NCBI GenBank assembly: GCA_016711125.1
Contig: JADJTQ010000002.1
Location: 186,001 to 250,000, forward strand
Origin: Saprospiraceae bacterium
GTDB lineage: Bacteria > Bacteroidota > Bacteroidia > Chitinophagales > Saprospiraceae
Length of the DNA stretch: 64,000 nucleotides
Direction of reading: 5' to 3'
Part shown: positions 1 through 9,135 of the stretch, one piece after another
Position numbering within the stretch: the stretch's first letter is position 1
How the letters are laid out: the number at the start of each line of letters is the position of its first letter
Program-made: the position numbers and the translations under genes
The notes under the pieces: model-generated
The model's database searches: none
What the model was told of the DNA's origin: nothing
Seen by the model: only the letters and a program-made list of their open reading frames with translations

Positions 1-375
1 TTCACCCGATACATAGAGTGTTTTATGCTGCCAAGACATAGCCATCTGCAGTAATAGAGTAGACTTGCCAATACCGGGATTACCGCCTATCAATGTAATC
101 GAACCTGCCACCAGACCACCTCCCAGCACGCGATCGAGCTCCAAATCTCCAGTGGAGGTTCGACTCACCTTTAAAGACTCGATGTCGGATATGGCGATTG
201 GCTTCGGATTTTTTTCCTCGACGGCCCAACTATGAGCATTATGTGGTGACTCAGACTTACTAATTCTCTCCTCCTCGTAGGTGTTCCACTCATTGCAGTA
301 CGGACATTTACCTATCCATTTTGGAGAAGTGGCTCCACAAGAATTGCAGGAATATTGTGTTTTTATTTTAATCAT
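1..375 (-). CDS. radA: DNA repair protein RadA/Sms, N-terminal part (runs off the window)
   Basis: RadA is a RecA-like ATPase that helps process recombination intermediates and branch migration. Only the first 125 codons are here; the rest lies left of the window. Reading leftward from ATG at 375, the protein opens with a four-cysteine zinc finger (C10, C13, then the pair in GKCPYC), which is diagnostic of RadA. A linker follows, then the Walker A loop GGNPGIGKST and the start of the ATPase strand ending in YVSGE, typical of this family. The start gives the expected few residues before the zinc finger. No Shine-Dalgarno sequence is visible. It is transcribed away from scpB across a 427-nt spacer. 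Confidence 0.95.
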   Translation of the reverse strand, partial: MIKIKTQYSCNSCGATSPKWIGKCPYCNEWNTYEEERISKSESPHNAHSWAVEEKNPKPIAISDIESLKVSRTSTGDLELDRVLGGGLVAGSITLIGGNPGIGKSTLLLQMAMSWQHKTLYVSGE

Positions 376-802
376 TGTTATCTTTATGCCACCTCAAAAA
401 ATCCATGCCATCTACGAAGGTATAAAATGGATTACTCATAACTATCGATCACCGTCCACCACGGATGTTTCCCAATTTATATGTGATGGCAACTGGCTGT
501 AATTCAGCTGATTGAGTTTTTAATGAAAAAAATTTAGAAATTTTTTCAAAAAACTTGTGGGTCGAGATATTGTGGTGCGTCATTAGGATGAATGTAAATC
601 ACAGAGGCTTCAAAGGAAGTTTCAAAGTGTAAATAAATATCTACAGGGAGTATAAATGTAGATTGTTTTCATTTGGTTTTTTGGGGTTATACGGGGTGCT
701 GGTTTTTTACTAGTGCCCTGTTTTTTTTATATCCAGATCCTCAAAGAATCTGCCAAGGTTCACTGATATCCTTTTGATTCTTGTAGCTTTGCCATCAAAA
801 AA
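376..802. other. Intergenic spacer between radA and scpB with AT-rich hairpins
   Basis: This 427-nt AT-rich spacer separates two divergent genes and I see no convincing coding sequence. It holds an imperfect palindrome of A and T runs at 525-547 and a 7-bp inverted repeat (ATCTACA at 639-645, TGTAGAT at 657-663). A Bacteroidota -7-like box TAGCTTTG lies at 784-791, just before the scpB start, but no matching -33 box was found at the right distance. No tRNA, riboswitch or small ORF is recognisable. Confidence 0.5.
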
Positions 803-1398
803 GTGGAGCAGCTTAACCTACATATAGAAAGTTTGATCTTTGCAGCAGAACAACCAGTCAGACTGAGTGAAATCATGGAATGTCTGGAGGCTTCCTTCGA
901 AACCAGCATTCCTGAGGAAGACGTATTGGAAGCAATTGATTTCATCAGAGCACGATACGAATCGGAAGCGTATTCTTTCGGATTGCAGCAGATCAACGGC
1001 GGGTATTGTTTTTTGACCAAAGGGGCATTTCACACAGTGATTGGACAATACCTTAAACAACATACGCGAAAAATGTTATCCAAGTCAGCCCTGGAAACAC
1101 TTGCTATCATTGCCTATAAACAACCCGTAAGCAAGGCCGAGATCGAAAGTATCCGGGGGTAAATTGTGATTATACCATTCAAAAACTTTTAGACAAAGAA
1201 CTCGTTAGTATTCATGGAAGAAGTGATGGTCCCGGAAGGCCTCTTCTGTATGCCACCAGTGACCGATTTATGGATTATTTCGGGCTAAGAGATATGTCTG
1301 ACTTACCCAAATTGAAGGATTTTCAACTGCCGGAAAATGAAATCGGAGACGCTACAGCGATCGTTGAAGAGGCAATTCGCACCAACAGTCAAAATTAA
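803..1398 (+). CDS. scpB: Segregation and condensation protein B (ScpB), one-base frameshift
   Basis: ScpB is the winged-helix subunit of the SMC-ScpA-ScpB condensin that organises and segregates the chromosome. The first frame, from GTG at 803, carries the N-terminal winged helix and the conserved helix ETLAIIAYKQPVSKAEIE. It hits a stop right after SIRG at 1162. The other frame continues with VNCDYTIQKLLDKEL and GRPLLYATSDRFMDYFGL, exactly the expected second winged helix, ending at 1398. Adding one G to the G5 run near 1155-1159 joins them into 198 residues, a normal ScpB length. The frameshift is most simply a sequencing error. scpA is not adjacent. DUF2480 follows 15 nt later and may be co-transcribed. 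Confidence 0.9.
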
Positions 1399-1413
1399 AC
1401 TTCTTAATAGTCT

Positions 1414-1950
1414 ATGGATACAACCGATAAGCCTCTCATAAACCGGGTTGCTCAAAGTAGCCTGATTACGTTAAACCTGGAAGACTACTTTCCCAAAGGT
1501 GAAATACTATCCTTTGACTTAAAGGATTTTCTATTTCATGGTCTTATTTTAAAAGAAAAAGAGTTTCGTACAGCTTTGGCTGAGTATGATTGGCAGAAAG
1601 TCAAAGATAATTACGTAGCCATATTTTGCTCAAGTGATGCGATCATCCCAACCTGGGCCTATATGCTGGTAGCAGCTTACGCTGCTCCTTTGGCCCACGA
1701 AGTATACCTGGGATCTCCAGAAAGCATGCTCGAAAAACACTATAGTGTTTTGATTGGATCACTCGACTTTACTCATCTAAAAGGACAACGAGTAGTACTG
1801 AAAGGCTGCAGCAAAAAGCCAGTACCGGCTTCGGCCTATGTAGATCTTACCAAAAAATTACAGCCTTTAGCACAAAGTATCATGTTTGGAGAACCTTGCT
1901 CGACGGTACCGATCTTTAAGAGACCGAGAGATCTACAAACAAAAGCTTGA
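1414..1950 (+). CDS. DUF2480 family protein
   Basis: A 178-residue soluble protein that I recognise as DUF2480, a family of unknown function found almost only in Bacteroidota. It opens with a short region (NRVAQSSLITLNLEDYFP), followed by a compact alpha/beta domain with VAIFCSSDAIIPTWAYMLV and a late cysteine segment (KGCSKKPVPASAYVDLT) that is well conserved in the family. The sequence is complete, with no signal peptide or membrane segment. It sits 15 nt after scpB on the same strand, so one transcript is likely. Family assignment is from recalled motifs; no function can be stated. Confidence 0.85.
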   Translation: MDTTDKPLINRVAQSSLITLNLEDYFPKGEILSFDLKDFLFHGLILKEKEFRTALAEYDWQKVKDNYVAIFCSSDAIIPTWAYMLVAAYAAPLAHEVYLGSPESMLEKHYSVLIGSLDFTHLKGQRVVLKGCSKKPVPASAYVDLTKKLQPLAQSIMFGEPCSTVPIFKRPRDLQTKA

Positions 1951-1976
1951 TCATTCATTCATATTAATTATATTTG
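1946..1976 (+). promoter_or_regulatory. Bacteroidota-type promoter for the lytic transglycosylase gene
   Basis: CTTG at 1946-1949, a 19-nt spacer, then TATATTTG at 1969-1976. This fits the Bacteroidota primary sigma consensus TTTG-N19-TAnnTTTG with one mismatch in the upstream box. Transcription would begin near 1982, giving a leader of about 24 nt before the ATG at 2006. It overlaps the last codons of DUF2480. Confidence 0.6.
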
Positions 1977-2005
1977 CAATATATAATTAACTAGAATATA
2001 ATTTT

Positions 2006-2947
2006 ATGCGTTCTGATTCGTCTATGTTTCGTGGTGCAATGACCGTATTTGTCGGTCTGATATTTTTTGGTGCCACCAAATCATCCGAGGGGTTTAAAAA
2101 AGTCGAAGATCAGGCCCCAGAGCCACAGGAGGCTGTATCGCGGTTACCGCAAATCATTAAGTCGGTGAGCTTGGAAAAGACTTATTTACTAGCCAATGAG
2201 GCATTTCCGATGGATAATTTTGATGCTCTTGAGCGATTGGACCGCGAGCTTTTAGTCAATTCCTACTGGCATTCAAGCACTTTGCTTAACATTAAAAGTG
2301 CCCGAAGATACTTTCCTGTGATTGAACCCATCCTGCTTGAAGAGGGCGTACCGGATGATTTTAAGTATGTAGCTGTCATTGAGAGTAATCTGAGAAATGA
2401 GACTTCCCCTGCTGGCGCTCGCGGTCTATGGCAGTTCATGCCGGTCTCGGCCAAAGGATATGGATTGGAAATCTCCAGTGAGGTAGACGAACGCTATCAT
2501 CTGGAAAAGTCAACGAGGGCTGCTTGTAAACTTATCAAACGGTATAAGCAACGTTTTGACACCTGGTCGAATGCTTTTGGAGCCTATAACATGGGTGAAA
2601 CACGATTTGCTAAAGAGCAAGGCATCCAGAATATGGAGTCTTATTTTGATATGAATTTTGGCATTGAAACAGGCCGATACCTTTTTAGAATTTTGGCAGT
2701 TAAAGAAATCATGGAAAATCCCACAGATTTCGGATTTTACACGGATGCGGAAGATAAGTTATATAGACCCTTTACAGATTACCACACCCTTACGGTTAGC
2801 GAAAGTATCCCAAATCTAGGTACCTATGCTGTCGAACATGGCACGACCTATCGACTCCTAAAAGTCTATAATCCGTGGCTCACATCCAACAAATTAAACA
2901 TCAGCCCTGGCAAGATCTATGATATAAAGGTGCCAAAAATCAAATAG
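2006..2947 (+). CDS. Lytic transglycosylase (SLT/MltD-like) with C-terminal LysM-like region
   Basis: A 313-residue murein-cleaving enzyme of the periplasm or outer membrane. A hydrophobic segment near residues 10-23 acts as signal peptide or anchor. The transglycosylase domain spans about residues 105-235 and has the family hallmark ESNLRNETSPAGARGLWQFM, whose first Glu (residue 126) is the expected catalytic acid, followed by AFGAYNMGE. The C-terminus (about 255-313, with HTLTVSESIPNLGTYA and SPGKIYDIKVP) resembles one LysM peptidoglycan-binding repeat. It has its own promoter at 1946-1976 and ends convergently with dsbD, 21 nt away. It probably takes part in cell-wall turnover; the exact MltD-type subclass is not certain. 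Confidence 0.88.
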   Translation: MRSDSSMFRGAMTVFVGLIFFGATKSSEGFKKVEDQAPEPQEAVSRLPQIIKSVSLEKTYLLANEAFPMDNFDALERLDRELLVNSYWHSSTLLNIKSARRYFPVIEPILLEEGVPDDFKYVAVIESNLRNETSPAGARGLWQFMPVSAKGYGLEISSEVDERYHLEKSTRAACKLIKRYKQRFDTWSNAFGAYNMGETRFAKEQGIQNMESYFDMNFGIETGRYLFRILAVKEIMENPTDFGFYTDAEDKLYRPFTDYHTLTVSESIPNLGTYAVEHGTTYRLLKVYNPWLTSNKLNISPGKIYDIKVPKIK

Positions 2948-2968
2948 AAATGCATCTTGTCGAGGTTT

Positions 2969-5479
2969 TCATCTGGCACCGAGGTGCTCTTGTCCCCGGA
3001 TCTCTTTAAAGGCAGAAAGACCACAGTCCAGAAATGCAGCGTATTCCTCAACATTAGGAGTGTAGCCTACCGGATTATTTAGCAATTTACCCTCCGGAGA
3101 AAGAAGTACGTAGTAGGGTTGTGAGTTGTTGTTGAAGTATTGGGTTTGAAAAGATGCCCATTTCTGACCGTAGTTACGTATGCGATCCGTTTTTTGTTCA
3201 TCAGGCAGATCAATCTTTTCATCAACATACAGAGAAATCAAAACAAAGTCGTTCTCCAGTCGTTCATTAACTCCATCCTTTGGCCATACATGTTCTTCCA
3301 TTTTACGGCAATTGACACAGGCATGACCGGTAAAATCAATCATGACAGGCTTATCAACTTTTTTGGCATAAGCTATCCCCTCAGTTAGATCCTTAAAGCA
3401 ATCCAGGTTATTTGGACATTTTTTAGGGTGAATCCAGCTATATCCTGCGGGTGGTGCCAAACCACTTAGAAGGGTGAGCGATCGGAAAGTACCTTTATCC
3501 TTATCTACACTGAACCCTGTAAGGAGGTAGATAGCAACGGCCATCGATAGAAGACCCCTGATTGCGCGAAGAGGGGCCAACTTTTTAACCGGGCTATCAT
3601 GAGGAAACTTTAATTTCCCAAATAAGTAGATACTTAACCCAACAAATATCAAGATCCAGATGGCTAGAAAAGGCTCTATCTTCAGCAAGCCCCATCTTTT
3701 TACCAGATCCGCATTGGATAAGAATTTAAAAGCCAGCGCCAACTCCAGAAAGCCCAAAACTACTTTAACGGTGTTAAGCCATCCCCCTGATTTTGGCAAT
3801 GCATTGAGCATCGTAGGAAAAGCAGCAAAGAAAGCAAAAGGTAATGCCAAGGCAAGACCAAAACCCGCCATACCTGAAGTAAGTTGAATGGCTCCTCCTT
3901 CTGAGGTAAGGGCACCTGCCAATAATGAACCCAAGATTGGCCCAGTACATGAAAATGACACCAACGCAAGTGTAAGAGCCATAAAGAAAACACCTATAAA
4001 GCCCCCAACACTCTCTGCATTGCTTACCCTATTGGTCCAACGACTTGGCAGGGTGATTTCATAGAATCCGAAGAAAGAAAAAGCGAAGACTACAAAAATG
4101 ACAAAGAAAAATATATTTAGACCAACGTTTGTCGAAATGTCATTTAGAATTCCTGGATTTACGGTGTCCAGTAAATGAAATGGTACACTCAGCAATAAAT
4201 AAACAAGAAGAATAAATAATCCATACAGTAACGCCTGGTGAATACCGGCTTTCCGATTGCCACTATTTTTAGTAAAAAAACTTACCGTAAGTGGAATCAT
4301 CGGAAACACACACGGTGTCAATAAGGCTAAAAGCCCGCCAATAAAGCCCAGGAAGAAGATATTGAGAAGTGTATATTTCGCTACATTGGCAATCTCCTGA
4401 TCACCACATTCACCTACCGGTTTTTCCAAATCAATAGGTGGAATTGGAAATGCATCAGCATAGAAATCCGAATCGCCAAAGTCGGCAAGATGATCATCGA
4501 GTATAATCGACTTACTTTCGGGATCAATTGAAAAATTGATGGTTACTGGAGAAAGACATCGCTCATGATTACATGCCACATAAACAAGCTCACCCTCAAT
4601 GACGTCCTGACTTGCCGGCACTTCAAAAATAAACCGGGCATTTTTTTTAATCTTTCTGACCACGAGACCTTCAAAAAATTCATCTTTTTCTTCTACTACC
4701 TCCGGACCTTCAAATGTCAGGACTTTCTTAGCCTGGTTAAACCAAAACTCAGTGGGAATTGGTCCCTCATCACTATCGAGTACTTGATCATAGATATGCC
4801 ATCCGTCATCAATTGTAGCTTCAAATACCACTTTATCCGGACTGCCGACTGTATAGCCAGCATCCCAATGTACAGGATCAAAAAGGCCAAACGAAGCATC
4901 GGCATCTCCGTCGATTTGTATGATATCAAGATCACCAATCGACTCAACCAAATCGCTATTTGAATTGGTTGATTTCTGACTCGATTTGTCAATCAGGACA
5001 CCTGCCCCTCCTTCTGATGATGTGCCCTTTTTTGGAACAGTCAGCTCAAAATCGAAATCAGCAGGAGGTAAGCACTTGGTATCATCACATGTCATAAAGG
5101 TCAAATAGCCCTTGATAGTCTCACCCTCTGTAATCTTTATATTCTGCGATATCAAAAAATCATCAGTAAACTTGATCACATTCATATCAAAGAGTGCGTC
5201 AAATCCTTCTTTGCGATGACCACTTTCCGTAGCCTCACCAATGAGATTTAATTCGGGATTATCATAAGTGATGCTGGTGGCTACCGGACCGTCCTCGCTT
5301 TCAAGATATTGTGAGTAGACGGCCCATCCCGGCTCAATTGCTGCACGATATGATATTTGATATTCTTCTGCGTCCAGATGTTTGATGCTGGCCTTCCAGG
5401 ACACCGGATTATATATCTGTGCGGCACCAGGTGAAAGAGTTACCATTAAGAGTCCAAAAAGGAGTAAATAGTTTTTCAT
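2969..5479 (-). CDS. dsbD: Thiol:disulfide interchange protein DsbD with duplicated N-terminal sensor domain
   Basis: DsbD carries electrons from cytoplasmic thioredoxin across the inner membrane to periplasmic thiol proteins. From ATG 5479 the 836-residue protein starts with a signal peptide ending at AAQ. Two tandem DsbD-alpha-like beta domains follow, each with a cysteine pair (CDDTKC and CNHERC). Next comes an eight-helix core with TPCVFPMIPLT and FSCTGPILG, then a thioredoxin domain with the redox pair CVNC at about residues 721-724. An upstream ATG at 5500 is possible but would bury the signal peptide. Standard DsbD has one alpha domain; two is less usual. It could serve cytochrome c maturation or disulfide isomerisation. 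Confidence 0.9.
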   Translation of the reverse strand: MKNYLLLFGLLMVTLSPGAAQIYNPVSWKASIKHLDAEEYQISYRAAIEPGWAVYSQYLESEDGPVATSITYDNPELNLIGEATESGHRKEGFDALFDMNVIKFTDDFLISQNIKITEGETIKGYLTFMTCDDTKCLPPADFDFELTVPKKGTSSEGGAGVLIDKSSQKSTNSNSDLVESIGDLDIIQIDGDADASFGLFDPVHWDAGYTVGSPDKVVFEATIDDGWHIYDQVLDSDEGPIPTEFWFNQAKKVLTFEGPEVVEEKDEFFEGLVVRKIKKNARFIFEVPASQDVIEGELVYVACNHERCLSPVTINFSIDPESKSIILDDHLADFGDSDFYADAFPIPPIDLEKPVGECGDQEIANVAKYTLLNIFFLGFIGGLLALLTPCVFPMIPLTVSFFTKNSGNRKAGIHQALLYGLFILLVYLLLSVPFHLLDTVNPGILNDISTNVGLNIFFFVIFVVFAFSFFGFYEITLPSRWTNRVSNAESVGGFIGVFFMALTLALVSFSCTGPILGSLLAGALTSEGGAIQLTSGMAGFGLALALPFAFFAAFPTMLNALPKSGGWLNTVKVVLGFLELALAFKFLSNADLVKRWGLLKIEPFLAIWILIFVGLSIYLFGKLKFPHDSPVKKLAPLRAIRGLLSMAVAIYLLTGFSVDKDKGTFRSLTLLSGLAPPAGYSWIHPKKCPNNLDCFKDLTEGIAYAKKVDKPVMIDFTGHACVNCRKMEEHVWPKDGVNERLENDFVLISLYVDEKIDLPDEQKTDRIRNYGQKWASFQTQYFNNNSQPYYVLLSPEGKLLNNPVGYTPNVEEYAAFLDCGLSAFKEIRGQEHLGAR

Positions 5480-5597
5480 ACCTAGATTAAAATTATCCAT
5501 ATAACATGAGGGATAAATAAAGGTTTGGCTATCCTTTATAGCAATCCAATAGGGGAAATGACTTTAACGTTTTTAAAGGGGTAAAATGATATCCCGA

Positions 5598-6572
5598 TCA
5601 GACAATGTATTGAAAAACCAGAGCCATCACCAGGAGGAGAAAATGAAGGATTTCGGCAAATTGAGGATCCAGTTCCAAAAACATGGCCGCCATCAAGACC
5701 GACATGGGAAAACACAAGAAAATCAAACTACGTATATTGGTGTCAGCGCAGAGGGCCATCAATACCACAGACCCTGTCAATGTGATAAACAGGACAGAGA
5801 TTTTCTTCCGGACATGGATATTCACCCCGGTGCTAAAAGTACGAGACATAAAAACCGAGACCAGAAAAATCAAGGCAAAAACTCCGATTAGTACATAGCC
5901 TTTCCAGGATATAATCTCATTTAAGTCTAAAAATGCCATTGCCCCATGCAGATGCATCGACCATAAATCGGTTAAATGATCAAACATAAAAACGATCGTT
6001 GCGAGCAAAAAATAGGGTACCAATACTCCCAATAGTGCTCGCACAGTGTCCACCCATTTGTATGTGCGCAAATAGATTACTCCAAGAATGCCAATAATTA
6101 GGAATATGATATAGGGAAAATAAAACAAACTTGCCAAGCCTACCCATAGACCCACATTAAACATATCCAGATGCAATTGTACATTTCGAGTTTGTTTAAA
6201 AACATCGAGAAACATCATGATGATAAAAGAATTTGCCAGGATCTGCGCATGCAGGGGTATAAACTCGAGAGTGGTGGATAGCATCAGAAGATATAAGACA
6301 CCTGCGAAGAGGGAGTTTTCATTAGTAAGCCGATTTAAACTGACCAGTCGGTTGATTTGAATAGCCTGGAATAAAAGGAGAAAGATGGAAAACACCTTGA
6401 TCAATACGGTATCTGAACCCAGGAAGCCATATAAGTAATGAGATAAGATGCCCGCGTGATTGGCATCAATATGAGCATCATCCATAAAAAACCACGACAT
6501 CCTCAGTATACTGCAATACAGCAAGATGAAGACATTATAGATGAAGAGATTTTTTCTAAATAACTGTAACAC
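5598..6572 (-). CDS. Polytopic membrane protein, DUF6427-like
   Basis: A 324-residue integral membrane protein with about nine or ten hydrophobic helices spread over its whole length, short polar loops and no soluble domain. The pattern (N-terminal FIYNVFILLYCSILR, a histidine/aspartate loop MDDAHIDANHAG, later YFPYIIFLIIGILG) resembles the DUF6427 family of Bacteroidota, of unknown function; that assignment is from memory. No catalytic motif is visible. It lies 97 nt beyond the 5' end of dsbD on the same strand and divergent from the polyprenyl diphosphate synthase gene. It may be a transporter or a lipid or sugar transferase, but nothing in the sequence decides. Confidence 0.6.
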   Translation of the reverse strand: MLQLFRKNLFIYNVFILLYCSILRMSWFFMDDAHIDANHAGILSHYLYGFLGSDTVLIKVFSIFLLLFQAIQINRLVSLNRLTNENSLFAGVLYLLMLSTTLEFIPLHAQILANSFIIMMFLDVFKQTRNVQLHLDMFNVGLWVGLASLFYFPYIIFLIIGILGVIYLRTYKWVDTVRALLGVLVPYFLLATIVFMFDHLTDLWSMHLHGAMAFLDLNEIISWKGYVLIGVFALIFLVSVFMSRTFSTGVNIHVRKKISVLFITLTGSVVLMALCADTNIRSLIFLCFPMSVLMAAMFLELDPQFAEILHFLLLVMALVFQYIV

Positions 6573-6768
6573 GTGGTAGGTGCTGTCTTTGGTTTAGTTT
6601 ATTGTTGCAATATGACGGATCTTAATTTTGGGTCTGATCGGTATATTGATGTAAGTGACCATATTGGCCCCTTTGATTATTGCTGATTAAAGCCAAAGTA
6701 AGTGTTTTGATCCTGGCATAGCTTTGTATCTTGGGCTCAAATCTTTTTCGGCGCCTAAGCTACTAAAT

Positions 6769-7742
6769 ATGACGCTAACACTAGAGTCAATCAAGAAACC
6801 AATTGAGGGGGAGTTGAAGGAATTTGAGTTGAGATTCCGTGATGCCATGCGTAGCAATGTCGCTCTTTTAGATCGTATTATGTACTACATCGCCCATCGT
6901 AAGGGTAAGCAGATGAGACCCATGTTTGTGCTCCTGTGTGCCAAAATGTTTGGGGAGGTCAACAACTCGACATATACGGCCGCATCATTGGTAGAGCTCA
7001 TTCATACGGCAACTTTGGTGCATGACGATGTGGTCGATGATGCTGAAAAAGGAGAGGATTCTTCTCTATTAATGCTCTTTGGAAAAATAAAATCGCTGTT
7101 TTGGTTGGAGATTATCTTCTCTCTAAGGGTATGGTAGTCGCCCTTGACAATGAGGAGTTTCAACTTCTTAAGATTATTAATGAGGCGGTGAAGAAAATGA
7201 GTGAGGGTGAATTACTTCAGATAGCCAAATCCCGTAAGCTCGATATCAAGGAAGACATCTACTATGAGATCATTGAAAAAAAGACGGCCTCTTTCATTGC
7301 CGCTGCATGTAAGAGTGGGGCCTCTACCGTCACTGATAATGCCCAGATATTAGAATTCGTACATGACTTTGGTTTAAATATTGGAATGGCCTTTCAAATT
7401 AAAGATGACCTATTTGATTATGGTTCAGGTTCAATTGGCAAACCCACTGGGATTGATGTCAAGGAAAAAAAAATGACCTTACCGCTTATCCATGCCCTTA
7501 ACAATGCTACGCGATCTGAAAAAAGACACATCATAAACTTGGTAAAAAACCATAGCCACGAGTCTGCAAAAGTGAAAGAAGTGGTCGATTTTGCGATTGC
7601 AAAAGGAGGGTTGGAATATGCGGTAAAGAAGATGAATCTCTACAAAGAAAAATCACTGGAGATTTTAAGGAAGCTGCCGGTAAATGATTCAAGAAACGCT
7701 CTTGAAGCTTTGATTCATTTTGCAACGTACCGTACTAAATGA
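6769..7742 (+). CDS. Polyprenyl diphosphate synthase (trans-isoprenyltransferase), one-base frameshift
   Basis: This enzyme extends farnesyl or geranyl diphosphate with isopentenyl units to make the long prenyl chain of menaquinone. The first frame has GKQMRPMFVLLCAKMFG and the first aspartate-rich motif LVHDDVVDDAEK, then goes out of register. The second frame continues through VGDYLLSKG, GKPTGIDVKEKKMTLP and the second aspartate-rich motif FQIKDDLFDY. Adding one A to the A5 run at 7046-7050 restores the conserved RRG after the first motif, giving 324 residues. I chose ATG 6769; the TTG at 6724 lies inside a -7-like box TAGCTTTG (6719-6726). Neighbouring murA converges 8 nt away. Confidence 0.9.
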
Positions 7743-7750
7743 CTGCCGTA

Positions 7751-9070
7751 TCAGGTGCTTTTGATTCGATTGATTTTTGCGCCAATCGCATTCAGGCGAA
7801 CATCAATTTGCTGATATCCCCTGTCTATTTGCTGGATGTTATGGATAACACTAGTGCCTGAGGCTGACATTGCAGCAATAAGTAGAGCTACTCCAGCCCG
7901 GATGTCGGGCGATGTCATTTCAATCCCTCGTAGCGGAAATTTGCGATCTAACCCGATTACCGTTGCTCTATGAGGATCGCACAAAATGATCTGAGCTCCC
8001 ATATCAATTATTTTATCCACAAAAAATAATCGACTTTCAAACATTTTCTGATGGATCAATATACTACCTCTGGCCTGGGTTGCGGCTACCAGGATGATGC
8101 TCATGAGATCAGGAGTAAATCCAGGCCATGGGCTGTCATAAATGGTCAAAATTGAACCATCAATGAAGGTCTGGATCTCATAATGATCTTGAGCAGGTAT
8201 CACGATGTCATCATCTTCACATGAGAGTTGGATGCCCAGCTGTTGAAACACCCGGGGTATGATGCCAAGCTCTGAATAACATACGTTTTTAATCCTGATG
8301 TCAGATCGGGTCATCGCAGCAAGGCCAATGAAACTACCAATTTCAATCATGTCGGGCAGGACACGGTGGGAAGTGCCCCGAAGACTGGTTACCCCTTCAA
8401 CCACCAGTTTATTGGAGGCCAGGCCACTTATCTGGGCACCCATATTGTTGAGCATCTTACATAGTTGCTGAATGTAGGGTTCACAGGCTGCATTATATAT
8501 TGTAGTGATACCTTTAGCCATCACCGCTGCCAAAAGCATATTGGCAGTACCAGTCACTGAGATTTCATCCATAAGGATAAAAGTGCCAGCCAATTTGCTG
8601 CCCTCCAAGTAGTAGTGGTCTTTACCCTCATCGTATTTAAACTCTGCTCCAAGGTGGGTAAAACCATGAAAATGTGTATCCAACCTTCGTCGGCCAATCT
8701 TGTCACCTCCTGGTTTGGGTAGAAATGCACGTTTAAACCGGGCAAGCATGGCTCCCATCAGCATCACAGACCCTCTGATACTTCGCGCTTTTGCCTGGTA
8801 CTCATCAGATGCCAGGAACTCAAGATCGATTTTGTCAGCCTGAAGTTCATATAGTCCGGGCTCTAGTCTATTTACTTTACAACCAAGACCCTTCAGCAGG
8901 TCGATGAGTTTTCTGACATCTTCAATTTCCGGTACATTGGAGATCGTAACTTTGTCATCAGTAAGTATTACGGCACACAATACTTGCAGTGCTTCATTTT
9001 TGGCGCCTTGTGGAACCAAATCTCCTGAAAGTACATGCCCTCCCTCTACTTCAAATATATCAGATGCCAT
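7751..9070 (-). CDS. murA: UDP-N-acetylglucosamine 1-carboxyvinyltransferase MurA, with Asp in place of the catalytic-loop Cys
   Basis: MurA transfers enolpyruvate from PEP to UDP-GlcNAc, the first committed step of peptidoglycan synthesis, in the cytoplasm. From ATG 9070 the protein has 439 residues, normal for the family. It shows GAKNEALQVLCA near the N-terminus (substrate-binding Lys-Asn), RGSVMLMGAMLARF and the mobile loop KPGGDKIGRR. In Escherichia coli the loop reads PGGCTIG, with Cys115 as the fosfomycin target; here Asp (residue 123) replaces it, as in mycobacteria and Chlamydia. A longer ORF starts 16 codons upstream, but its extra residues overlap the DUF4290 terminator and look noncoding. 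TATATTTG-type -7 boxes occur at 9116-9123 and 9126-9133. Confidence 0.95.
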   Translation of the reverse strand: MASDIFEVEGGHVLSGDLVPQGAKNEALQVLCAVILTDDKVTISNVPEIEDVRKLIDLLKGLGCKVNRLEPGLYELQADKIDLEFLASDEYQAKARSIRGSVMLMGAMLARFKRAFLPKPGGDKIGRRRLDTHFHGFTHLGAEFKYDEGKDHYYLEGSKLAGTFILMDEISVTGTANMLLAAVMAKGITTIYNAACEPYIQQLCKMLNNMGAQISGLASNKLVVEGVTSLRGTSHRVLPDMIEIGSFIGLAAMTRSDIRIKNVCYSELGIIPRVFQQLGIQLSCEDDDIVIPAQDHYEIQTFIDGSILTIYDSPWPGFTPDLMSIILVAATQARGSILIHQKMFESRLFFVDKIIDMGAQIILCDPHRATVIGLDRKFPLRGIEMTSPDIRAGVALLIAAMSASGTSVIHNIQQIDRGYQQIDVRLNAIGAKINRIKST

Positions 9071-9089
9071 TTTAGATCTTGCCGAAAAC

Positions 9090-9112
9090 AAAAAAGGGCT
9101 ATGATATAGCCC
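9090..9112 (-). terminator. Rho-independent terminator after the DUF4290 gene
   Basis: On the minus strand, GGGCTA and TAGCCC form a perfect 6-bp stem (9096-9101 with 9107-9112) with a 5-nt loop, followed by a run of six U (9090-9095). It lies 24 nt past the DUF4290 stop and 20 nt before the murA start, so murA is probably transcribed separately or by read-through. Confidence 0.8.
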
Positions 9113-9135
9113 AGTCAAATATATTCAAATATATT

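Noticed and set aside
281..502. 73-residue ORF on the plus strand
   Set aside because: Antisense to the zinc-finger start of radA; composition looks like a shadow frame.
4565..4963. 132-residue plus-strand ORF inside dsbD
   Set aside because: Lies wholly antisense to a well-supported gene, no promoter and no recognisable protein pattern.
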